Source of the DNA: an uncultured Pseudomonadales bacterium
Lineage (GTDB): Bacteria; Pseudomonadota; Gammaproteobacteria; Pseudomonadales; Azotimanducaceae
DNA length: 64,000 nucleotides
Assembly (NCBI GenBank): GCA_958296195.1
Contig: OY282455.1
Location: 4,141,809 to 4,205,808 of the forward strand
Direction of reading: 5' to 3'
Shown: positions 46,801-58,800 of the stretch, one piece after another
Numbering within the stretch: position 1 is the stretch's first letter
How the letters are laid out: each line of letters starts with the position of its first letter
The notes under the pieces: model-generated
Databases searched by the model: none
The model's input: only the letters and a program-made list of their open reading frames with translations
What the model was told of the DNA's origin: nothing
Position numbers and translations under genes: made by a program

Positions 46801-49800
46801 AGCGGCGCGACGAACGCGACGATCGCGACGGCGAGCGGCACGGGGACGATCACGGACAACGATGCGACGCCGACCGCGATCACCTTGACGGTGGATGAGA
46901 GCAGTGTGGCCGAGGACGACGGGGCGACGACGATCACGGTGACGGCGACGGTGGACGGCACGACCCGGTTCGGTTCGGCCACGACGGTGCAGGTAAGCGT
47001 GGCAGGCAGCGGCACGGCGACGGCGGTGGACTTTGCGGCGGTGACGGACTTCGATATTGAGATTGGGGCGGGGGCGGCGAGCCAGACCGGGACGTTCACG
47101 CTGACGCCGACGAACGATGCGCTGGACGAGGCTGACGAGACGGTGACGGTGAGCGGCACGTCGGGCAGCCTGACGGTGAGTTCGGCCACGATCAGCCTGA
47201 CGGACGACGACGACGCGCCGTCGTTGTCGATCAACTCACCGAGGGTGACGGAAGGGAACAGTGGCGCGACGAACCTGACGTTCACGGTGAGGTTGAGCGC
47301 GGCAAGCGGCCAGCAGGTGACGGTGGCCTACGCCGACGCCAGGACCGGCACGGCCACGTCGGGGACGGACTACACGGCGATCACCGCCGGCACGCTGACC
47401 TTTGCGGTGGGGACGACCAGCCAGACCTTCACCGTGGCGGTGACGGGTGATGCGCTGGACGAGGCGAACGAGACCGTCGTGGTGACCCTGAGCAATGCGA
47501 CGAACGCGACGATCGCGACGGCGAGCGGCACGGGGACGATCACGGACAACGATGCGCAGCCGACGTTGTCGGTCAACTCGCCGAGCGTGACCGAGGGGAA
47601 CAGCGGCTCGACGAACCTGACGTTCACGGTGAGGTTGAGCGCGGCGAGCGGCCGGCAGGTGACGGTAGCCTGGGGGTCAGGGACGGGCGGTACGGCCACG
47701 TCCGGGACGGACTACACGGCCATCACCGGCGGGACGCTGACCTTCGCGGCGGGGACGACCAGTCAGACCTTCGACGTGGCGGTGACCGGCGACACGCTGG
47801 ACGAAGCGAACGAGACGGTGGTGGTGACCCTGAGCAGCCCGACGAACGCGACCATATCGAATACGGCGGGTACCGGCACGGGGACGATCACCGACGACGA
47901 TGCGACGCCGACGCTGTCGATCAACTCGCCGAGCGTGTCGGAGGGGAACAGCGGCTCAGCGACTCTGACGTTCACGGTGACGTTGAGCGCGGCGAGCGGC
48001 CGGCAGGTGACGGTGGACTACGCGGATGCCACGACCGGCACAGCCACGTCCGGGACCGACTACACGGCGCTCACGGGCGGGACGCTGACCTTCCCGGCGA
48101 GGACGATTAATCAGACCTTCACCGTGGCGGTGACGGGCGACGTCCTGGCCGAGTCGAACGAGACGGTGGTGGTGACGTTAAGCAGCCCGACGAACGCGAC
48201 CGTATCAAGTACGGCGGGTACCGGCACGGGGACGATCACGGACGACGACGCCGCGCCGACGGTGATCACCTTGACGGTGAATAACAACAGTGTGGGCGAG
48301 GGCGCCGGGGCGACCACGATCACGGTGACGGCGACGGTGGCCGGCACGACCCGGTTCGTTGACGCCAGGACGGTGCGGGTGAGCGTGGCGGGCAGCGGCA
48401 CGGCGACGGCGGTGGACTTTGCGGCGGTATCGGACTTTGACATTACGATCGGGGCCGGGGCAGCGAGCCAGACCGGGACATTCACGCTGACGCCGACGAA
48501 CGATGCGACGGACGAGACCAACGAGACGGTAACGGTAAGCGGCGCCTCAGGCAGCCTGACGGTGAATTCGGCCACGATCACGTTGACGGACGACGACGAC
48601 GCGCCGACGGCGATCACGTTGACGGTGGACGACAACAGCGTGGGTGAGGGGGACGGAGCGACTTTGATCACGGTGACGGCGACGGTGGCCGGCGCGACCC
48701 GGTTCGCGGCGGCCACGACCGTTGGGGTGAGCGTGGCAGGCAGCGGGACGGCGACGGCGGTGGACTTTGCGGCGGTGACGGCGTTCAACATCACGATTGC
48801 GGCGGGCGCCGCGAACGGTACCGGGACGTTCACGCTGACGCCGACGGATGATGCGACGGACGAGACCGACGAGACGGTGACGGTGCGCGGGACGTCGGGC
48901 AGCCTGACGGTGAGCCCGGCCACGATTACGTTGACGGACGACGATGCCGCGCCGACGTCGATCACGCTGACGGTGGACGACAGCAGCGTGGGCGAGGGCG
49001 ATGGGGCGACCACGATCACGGTGACGGCCACGGTGGCCGGGACGACCCGGTTCGTTGATTTCAGGACGGTGCGGGTGCGCGTGGCGGGTAGCGGGACGGC
49101 GACGGCGGTGGACTTTGCGGCGGTGTCGGCGTTCGACATCATTATCGCGGCGGGGGCGGCGAGCCAGACCGGGACGTTCACGCTGACACCGACGAACGAT
49201 GCGCTGGACGAGACCGACGAGACGGTGACGGTGAGCGGGACGTCGGGCAGCCTGACGGTGAGCCCGGCCACGATCACGCTGACGGACAACGACGCGACGC
49301 CGACGCTGTCGATCGACTCGCCGAGCGTGACGGAGGGGGACAGCGGCGCGACGAACCTGACGTTCACGGTGACCTTGAACGCGGCGAGCGGGAAGCAAGT
49401 AACGGTGCAATATGCGGATGCGAGCATGGGGACGGCTGCTTCCGGGACTGACTACACGGCGATCGCGGGCGGGACGCTGACCTTCGCGGCGGGGACGACG
49501 AGCCAGACCTTCACCGTGGCGGTGACGGGCGATGTCCTGGCCGAGTCGAACGAGACGGTGGTGGTGTCGTTAAGCAGCCCGACGAACGCGGCCATATCAA
49601 GTACGGAGGGTACCGGCACGGGGACGATCACGGACAACGACGCGACGCCGACTGCGATCACGTTGACGGTGAACGACAACAGCGTGGGCGAGGGCGACGG
49701 GGCGACCCTGATCACGGTGACGGCCACGGTGGTTGGGACGACCCGGTTCGTTGATGCCAGGACTGTTCGAGTGAGCGTGGCGGGCAGCGGCACGGCGTCG

Positions 49801-52800
49801 GCGGTGGACTTTGCGGCGGTGTCGGCCTTCGACATTACAATCGCGGCGGGCGCGGCGAGCGGTACCGGCAGCTTCACGCTGACGCCGACGGTCGATGCGA
49901 CGGACGAGACCAACGAGACGGTGACGGTGAGCGGCGCCTCAGGCAGCCTGACGGTGAATTCGGCCACGATCGCGTTGACGGACGACGACGCCGCGCCGAC
50001 GGCGATCACGTTGACGGTGAATGATAACAGTGTGGGCGAAGGCGACGGGGCGACCCTGATCACGGTGACCGCCACGGTGGTCGGCGCGACGCGGTTCGCC
50101 GCGGCCACGACCGTTGGGGTGAGCGTGGCGGGCAGCGGCACGACGACGGCGGTGGACTTTGCGGCGGTGTCGGCGTTCGACATCACGATTGCGGCGGGCG
50201 CCGCGAGCGGCACCGGGACGTTCACGCTGACGCCGACGGACGATGCGACGGACGAGACCGACGAGACGGTGACGGTGCGCGGCACGGCGGCCGGCCTGAC
50301 GGTGAGCCCGGCCACGATCGCGTTGACGGACGACGACGCCGCGCCGACGGCGATCACGCTGACGGTGGACGACAGCAGCGTGGGTGAGGGCGACGGGGCG
50401 ACCACGATCACGGTAACGGCGACGGTGGGCGGGACGACCCGGTTCGCCGCGACCACGACCGTTGAGGTGAGCGTGGCAGGCAGCGGGACAGCGACGGCGG
50501 TGGACTTTGCGGCGGTGGCGGATTTCAACATCGCTATCGCTGCGGGCGCGGCGAGCCAGACCGGGACGTTCACGCTGACGCCGACGGACGATGCGGTGGA
50601 TGAGACCAACGAGACGGTGACGGTGAGCGGGACGTCGGGCAGCCTGACGGTGAACTCGGCCACGATCACGTTGACGGACAACGACGCCGCGCCGACGGCG
50701 ATCACGTTGACGGTGAACGACGATGGCGTGGGCGAGGGCGACGGCGCGACCCTGATCACGGTGACGGCGACGGTGGCCGGGACGACCCGGTTCGCCGCGG
50801 CCACGACGGTGCGGGTGAGCGTGGCAGGGACCGGCGCGGCGGGGGCGGTGGACTTTGCGGCGGTGTCGGCGTTCGACATCACGATTGCGGCGGGCGCCGC
50901 GAGCGGCACCGGGACGTTCACGCTGACGCCGACGAACGATACGGCGGACGAGACCGATGAGACTATCACGGTGAGTGGCGCCTCAGGCAGTCTGACGGTG
51001 AGCTCGGCCACGATCAACCTGACGGACGACGACGGCCCGCCGACCTCGCTCACGTTGACGGTGGACGACAGCAGCGTGGGCGAGGGGGATGGGGCGACCC
51101 TGATCACGGTGACGGCGACGGTAAACGGCACGACGCAGTTCGCCGGGGTGACGACGGTGACCGTGAGCGTGGCGGGGACCGGCGCGGCGGGGGCGGTGGA
51201 CTTCGCGGCGGTGTCGGACTTTGACATTACGATTGCGGCGGGGGCGACGAACGGTACCGGGACGTTCACGCTGACGCCGACGGACGATGCGCTGGACGAG
51301 ACCAACGAGACGGTAACGGTAAGCGGCGCCTCAAGCGGCTTGACGGTGAATTCGGCCACGATCGCGTTGACGGACGACGACGCCGCGCCGACGGCGATCA
51401 CGTTGACGGTGGACGACAACAGTGTGGGCGAAGGCGACGGGGCGACCCTGATCACGGTGACCGCCACGGTGGTCGGCGCGACCCGGTTCGCCGCGGCCAC
51501 GACCGTTGGGGTGAGCGTGGCGGGCAGCGGGACGACGACGGCGGTGGACTTTGCGGCGGTGTCGGCGTTCGACATCACGATTGCGGCGGGCGCCGCGAGC
51601 GGCACCGGGACGTTCACGCTGACGCCGACGGACGATGCGACGGACGAGACCGACGAGACGGTGACGGTGCGCGGCACGGCGGCCGGCCTGACGGTGAGCC
51701 CGGCCACGATCGCGTTGACGGACGACGACGCCGCGCCGACGGCGATCACGCTGACGGTGGACGACAGCAGCGTGGGCGAGGGCGACGGGGCGACCACGAT
51801 CACGGTAACGGCGACGGTGGGCGGGACGACCCGGTTCGTTGACGCCAGGACCGTGAGCGTGCGCGTGGCGGGCAGCGGCACGGCGACGGCGGTGGACTTT
51901 GCGGCGGTGTCGGCGTTCAACATCACGATTGCGGCGGGCGCCGCGAGCCAGACCGGGACGTTCACGCTGACGCCGACGGACGATGCGGTGGATGAGACCA
52001 ACGAGACGGTGACGGTGAGCGGGACGTCGGGCAGCCTGACGGTGAATTCGGCCACGATCACGTTGACGGACAATGACGCGACGCCGACGGCGATTGCCTT
52101 GACGGTGAACGACGACGGCGTGGGCGAGGGCGACGGGGCGACCCTGATCACGGTGACGGCGACGGTGGCCGGCACGACCCGGTTCGCCGCGGCCACGACG
52201 GTGACCGTGAGTGTGGCGGGCAGCGGGACGGCGGGGGCGGTGGACTTTGCGGCGGTCACGGACTTTGACATTACGATTGCGGCGGGGGCGGCGAGCGGCG
52301 CCGGCAGCTTCACGCTGAGGCCGACCGCCGATGCGGTGGACGAGACCGATGAGACGATCACGGTGAGCGGGACGTCGGGCAGCCTGACGGTGAGCTCGGC
52401 CACGATCAACCTGACGGACGACGACGGCCCGCCGACGTCGCTCACGCTGACGGTGGACGACAGCAGCGTGGGCGAAGGCGACGGGGCGACTTTGATCACG
52501 GTGACGGCGACGGTGAACGGCACGACGCGGTTCGCCGGGGTGACGACGGTGACCGTGAGCGTGGCGGGGACCGGTGTGGCGGGGGCGGTGGACTTCGCGG
52601 CGGTGTCGGACTTTGACATTACGATTGCGGCGGGGGCGGCGAGCGGCGCCGGCAGCTTCACGCTGACGCCGACGGTCGATGCGCTGGACGAGACCGACGA
52701 GACGCTGACGGTGAGCGGGACGTCGGGCAGCCTGACGGTGAACTCGGCGACGCTCACGTTGACGGACGACGACGCCGCCCCGACTGCGATCACCTTGACG

Positions 52801-55800
52801 GTGGACGACAGCAGCGTGGGCGAAGGCGACGGGGCGACTTTGATCACGGTGACGGCGACGGTGGCCGGGGCGACGCGGTTTGCTACGACCACGACCGTTG
52901 GGGTGAGCGTGGCGGGCAGCGGGACGGCGACGGCGGTGGATTTTGCGGCGGTGTCGGCGTTCGACATCACGATTGCGGCGGGGGCGGCGAGCGGCACCGG
53001 GAGCTTCACGCTGACGCCGACGGCCGACGTCGTGGACGAGACGGACGAGACTGTGACGGTGCGCGGCACCTCAGGCAGCCTGACGGTGAGCCCGGCGACG
53101 ATCACGCTGACGGACGACGACGCGGCCCCGACCGCGCTCACCTTGACGGTGGACGACAGCAGCGTGGGCGAAGGCGACGGGGCGACGACGATCACGGTGA
53201 CGGCCGCGGTGGACGGCGCGACCCGGTTCGCCGCGGCCACGACGGTGCGCGTGAGCGTGGCGGGCGGCGGCGCGGCGGCGGCGGTGGACTTCGCGGCGGT
53301 GTCGCCCTTCGACATCGAGCTCACGGCCGGGGCGGCGAGCGGTACCGGGACGTTCACGCTGACGCCGACGAACGATGCGCTGGACGAGACCGACGAGACA
53401 GTGACGGTGAGTGGCGCGTCGGGCAGCCTGACGGTGAGTCCGACCACGATCACGTTGACGGATGATGATGCGACGCCGCCCTCGATCACACTGACGGTGA
53501 GCAGCGCCAGCGTGGGCGAGGGCGACGGGGCGACGACGATCACGGTGACGGCGACGGTGGACGGCGCGACGCGGTTCGCCGCGGCCCGGACCGTTGGGGT
53601 GAGCGTGGCGGGGAGCGGGACGGCGACGGCGGTGGACTTTGCGGCGGTGTCGGCGTTCAACATCGAGATTGCGGCAGGGGCGGCGAGCGGTACCGGGCGC
53701 TTCACGCTGACGCCGACGGACGATACGACGGACGAGACCAACGAGACGCTGACGGTGAGCGGCGCCTCAGGCAGCGTGCCGGTGAACCCGGCCACGATCA
53801 CGTTGACGGACAACGATGCGGCGCCAACCGAGATCGCGTTGACGGTGAACGACAATAGCGTGGGTGAGGGCGACGGGGCGACGACGATCACGGTGACGGC
53901 GACGGTGGTCGGCACGTTGCGGTTCGCGGAGGCCACGACGGTGCGGGTGCGCGTGGCGGGCAGCGGCCCGGCGACGGCGGTGGACTTCGCGACGGTGGCG
54001 GACTTCGACATCGAGATTCCGGCGGGCGCGGCGCGCGGTACCGGGCGCTTCACGCTGACGCCGACGGACGATGCGGTGGACGAGACCGGCCAGACGGTGA
54101 CGTTGAGCGGCGCGTCGGGCAGCCTGACGGTGAACCCGGCCACGATCACGGTGACGGACAACGATGCGACGCCGACTGCGATCACCTTGACGGTGGACGA
54201 CGACGGCGTGGGCGAGGGCGACGGGGCGACCCTGATCACGGTGACGGCGACGGTGGCCGGCGGGACCCGGTTCGCCGCGGCGACGACGGTGACGGTGAGC
54301 GTGGCGGGCAGCGGCACGGCGGGGGCGGTGGACTTCGCGGCGGTGTCGGACTTCGATATCACGATTGCGGCGGGCGCCGCCAGTGGTACCGGCACCTTCA
54401 CGCTGACGCCGACGGACGACGCGGCGGACGAGGCCGACGAGACCATCACGGTGAGCGGCGCCTCGGGCAGCCTGACGGTGAGCCCGGCCACGATCAGCCT
54501 GACGGACGACGACGGCGCCCCGACCTCAATCACGCTGACGGTGAACGACAACAGCGTAGGCGAGGGCGACGGGGCGACGATGATCACGGTGACGGCGACG
54601 GTGAACGGCGCAACGCAGTTCGCCGCGGTCACGACGGTGACCGTGAGCGTGGCAGGGAGCGGCACGGCGACGGCGGTGGACTTCGCGGCAGTGTCGGACT
54701 TCGACATCACGATCGCGGCGAACGCGGCGAGCGGCGCCGGGAGCTTCACGCTGACGCCGACCGACGATGCGACGGACGAGACCGACGAGACCATCACGGT
54801 GCGCGGCGCCGCAAGCGGCCTGACGGTGAACTCAGCCACGATCGCGCTGACGGACGACGACGCGGCCCCGACCGCGCTCACCTTGACGGTGGATGAGAGC
54901 AGCGTGGGCGAGGGCGACGGCGCGACGACGATCACGGTGACGGCGACAGTGGACGGCGCGACCCGGTTCGCCGCGGCGAAGACCGTTGGGGTAAGCGTGA
55001 CCGGCAGCGGCACGGCGACGGCGGTGGACTTCGCGGCGGTGTCGGCGTTCAACATCGAAATCGCCGGGGACGCGGCGAGCGGCACCGGGACGTTCACGCT
55101 GACGCCGACAGACGACGTCGTGGACGAGACCGACGAGACCATCACGGTGCGCGGCGTCTCAAGCGGCCTGACGGTGAGCCCGGCCACGATCACGTTGACG
55201 GATGACGATGCCGCCCCGACCGGGATTACCTTGACGGTGAACAACGACAGGGTGAGCGAGCGCACCGGGGCGACGACGATCACGGTGACGGCGACGGTGA
55301 ACGGCGGCACGCGGTTCGCCGCGGCCAGGACCGTTCGGGTGAGCGTGGCGGGGAGCGGCGCACCGGGGACGGTGGGCTTCGCGGCGGTGGCGGCGTTCGA
55401 CATCGAGGTCCCGGCGGGCGCGGCGCGCGGCACCGGCACCTTCACGCTGACGCCGACGGACGATGGGGTGGTCAACGCCGACGAGACGGTGGCGGTGAGC
55501 GGCGCGTCGGGCGGCCTGACGGTGAACCCGGCCCCGATCACGGTGACGGACGACGACGGGGCGCCGCCGCCGTCGCTGTCGATTGACTCACCGAGCGTGG
55601 CGGAGGGGGACGGCGGCGCGACGGACCTGACGTTCACGGTGGCCCTGAGCGCGGCCAGCGCCGAGCGGGTGACGGTGGACTACGCGGACGCCGGGACCGG
55701 GACGGCCACGTCCGGGACCGACTACGCGGCGATCGCCGGCGGGACGCTGACCTTCCCTGCGGGGACGACGGCCCGGAGGATCACGGTGTCGGTGACGGGG

Positions 55801-58800
55801 GACACCGCCGCGGAACCGAACGAGACGGTGGCGGTGTCGCTGCGCAACCCCGCCAATGCGACGATTGGAGCCGGCACGGGGACGGGGACGATCGCGGACG
55901 ACGACGGCGGGGGCGGCGTTCCGGCCCCGCCGCCGACGCTGCTGATCGACTCGCCGAGCGTGGCGGAGGGGGACAGCGGCTCGAGGGATTTGACGTTCAC
56001 GGTGACCCTGAGCGCGGCCAGCGCCGAGCAGGTGACGGTGGACTACGCGGACGCCGGGACGGGGACGGCGACCCCGGGGGCCGACTATGCGGCCATCACC
56101 GGCGGGACGCTGACCTTCGCGGCGGGGACGACGAGCCGGACCTTCGACGTGTCGGTGACCGGCGACGCGCTCGCCGAGGCGGACGAGACCATCGTGGCGG
56201 CCCTGAGCGGCGCGGCGAACGCGACCATCTCGACGGCGACCGGCACGGGGACGATCACGGACGACGACGGCGCGCCGTCGCTGTCGATCGACTCGCCGCG
56301 CACGGCGGAGGGGGACAGCGGCTCGACGGACCTGACGTTCACGGTGACGCTGAGCCCGGCGAGCGGCCGGCCGGTGACGGTGGCCTGGGCCGATGCGGGG
56401 ACCGGCACGGCCGCTTCGGGGACGGACTACGCGGCGGTCGCCGGCGGGACGCTGACCTTCGCGGCGGGGGAGACGGGCAAGTCGTTCACGGTGTCGGTGA
56501 CGGGCGACGTCCTGGACGAGGCGGACGAGACCGTCATGGTGGTCCTGGGCAGCCCGACGAACGCGACCGTGTCAAGCACGGCGGGCGTCGGGACGGGGAC
56601 GATTGCGGACGACGACGCGGCACCAACGCTGTCGGTGGACTCGCCGAGCGTGGCGGAGGGGGACGGCGGCTCGACGGACCTGACGTTCACGGCGACGCTG
56701 AGCGCGGCGAGCGGCCGGCGGGTGACGGTGGACTGGGCCGACGCCGGGAGCGGCACGGCCACGTCGGGGACGGACTACGCGGCGGTCGCCGGCGGGACGC
56801 TGGCCTTCGCGGCGGGGGCGACGAGCCGGACCTTCGACGTTTCGGTGACGGGCGACGCGCTGGCCGAGCCGGACGAGACCGTCGTGGTGACGTTGAGCAG
56901 CCCGATGAACGCCGTCCTGGGGACGGCGCGCGGCGTCGGCGCGATCGTCGACGACGACGTCGACCTGACGCCGAGCTTCGGCGGCGCGGCGGTGCCGGAC
57001 CAGTCGTGGACCCGGAACTGGCCGATCCCGGCGTTGACGCTGCCGGCGGCGACGGGCGGCGACGGGGCGCTGACCTACGCGCTGGCGCCGGAACCGCCCG
57101 CCGGGCTGAGCTTCAACGCGGCGACGCGGGAGTTGTCAGGGACGCCGACGCAGGCGCGGGCGGCGGCCGAATACAGCCTGACGGCCACGGACAGGGACGG
57201 GGACGCGGCGGCGCTGAGCTTCTCGGTCGAGGTGACTGGCCCGGTCGTGGCGTCGATTGCGGACGGCCAGGCGGTGGAGGGCGAACCCGTCGAGTTCGGG
57301 ATTGCGCTGTCCAAGCCGGTGCCGGAGGGCGGGTCGCTGCTGGTGGTTTGGCGGACGGCCGACGGCACGGCCCTGGCGCCGTCCGACTATGCGCCGCCCG
57401 CGGGCGGGCGCGGGGAGTTGACGATCGCGGCGGGACAGGACGCGGCGGCGATCGCCGTTCGGACTGCGGACGACGGCGTGGCGGAGGGCGAGGAGGCGTT
57501 CACGGTGAGGCTGGTCAGCGCCGGCCATGCGGAGTTGGGCGACGCGGAGGCGGCGGGCCGGATCGTTGACGACGACCTGGCGCCGCTGCGCGGCGAGGCG
57601 CTGCAATGGTCCCTGGCGGCGTTCGGGCGGACGGTGGCGACGGAGGCGGTGGACGCCGTCGGGCAGCGCTTCCGGCCCGGCGGCTCGGCGAGCGCGGCGA
57701 GTGCGCCTCGGGCTGGGGGGCCGGACGCGCCGGCGTGGGCCGGCGCCGGGGGGGCGGATGCGCCGCCGTGGGCCGGCGGCGGCGCGGCCGGGGCGGGTTG
57801 GACGCCCGGCGCGGGGCGGAGCTTTTCCCCAGGTGGTTCCGCCGGGGCGGGCTTGCCCGGCGGCCTTGCCGATCCCGAGCGTTCGCCGCTGGGCGAATTC
57901 CTGTCCCAGGCCGCCTTTGAAACGCGCCTTGGCGCGACTGACGCCGACGGCGGGGAGGGGAGGCATTGGACAATGTGGGGCCGGGGTTCGAGGAGCCGGT
58001 TCAGCGGCCGGTCCGGGGCGGGGCTGTCGTTGGACGGGGAGGTGGACACGGGCTACCTGGGCGCGGACGTGCGGCTGGCCGAGGATGGTCCGCTGCTGGG
58101 CGTGGCGCTGTCGCACAGCGTCGGGGAACTGAGCTATGAGGCGGCGGGGGCCGGGCTGGACGGGGGGCGGGTGGACGTGGACCTGAGCAGCGTGCTGCCC
58201 TATGGCCACTGGGCGCTGAACGGGCGGGTGTCCCTGTGGGGGCTGCTGGGCGTCGGTTGGGGGAAGGCGGTTTTGACGGACGGGTTCGGGCGGGCGGCGG
58301 CGGACACGACGATGCGGATGGCGGCGTTGGGCGGCCGCGGGGAGTTGGCGTCGTGGCGGGGGCTGGAGCTGGCGCTGAAGGGGGACGCCTTCGCGGTGGG
58401 CATGGCGGGGTCGGCGGCGCGCGGCGCCGCGGCGGCGATGCCGGATGTGGACGCGAAGGCGAATCGTCTGCGGCTGATGGTGGAGGGAAGGCGCGACTGG
58501 CGGCCGTCGGCGCAGCAGCAGTTGGAGTTGAGCCTGGAGTTCGGCGGCCGCTGGGACGGGGGCGACGCGGACACGGGCGTGGGCGCGGAGCTGGGCGGGG
58601 GGTTGGCGTACCGCCATGCGGCCTGGGGCTTGGGCCTTGAGGCGCGGGGCCGGTACTTGCTGGGGCATGCGGAGCGGGCGTTCGAGGAATGGGGCGCAAG
58701 CGTGGCGGTGGCGTTGGATCCGGGCGATGAGGGGGTTGGCGCGTCGTTCGCCCTGTCGCCGATTTGGGGGGAGGCGTCGAGCGGGGTGGAGGGCATGTGG

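Noticed and set aside
34942-55557. Could the regular repeats be a CRISPR array or satellite DNA?
   Set aside because: Periods of 339 and 348 bases are multiples of three, the frame is open throughout, and the translated units are Calx-beta-like. There are no short repeats with spacers.
49452-55637. Minus-strand open frame of about 2,060 codons opposite the giant gene, and many shorter antisense frames along it
   Set aside because: It mirrors the repeat period of the sense gene and reads as V/T/S/A-rich translation of GC-biased codons. There is no signal, motif or ribosome site; it is open because the sense repeats rarely contain the triplets that give antisense stops.
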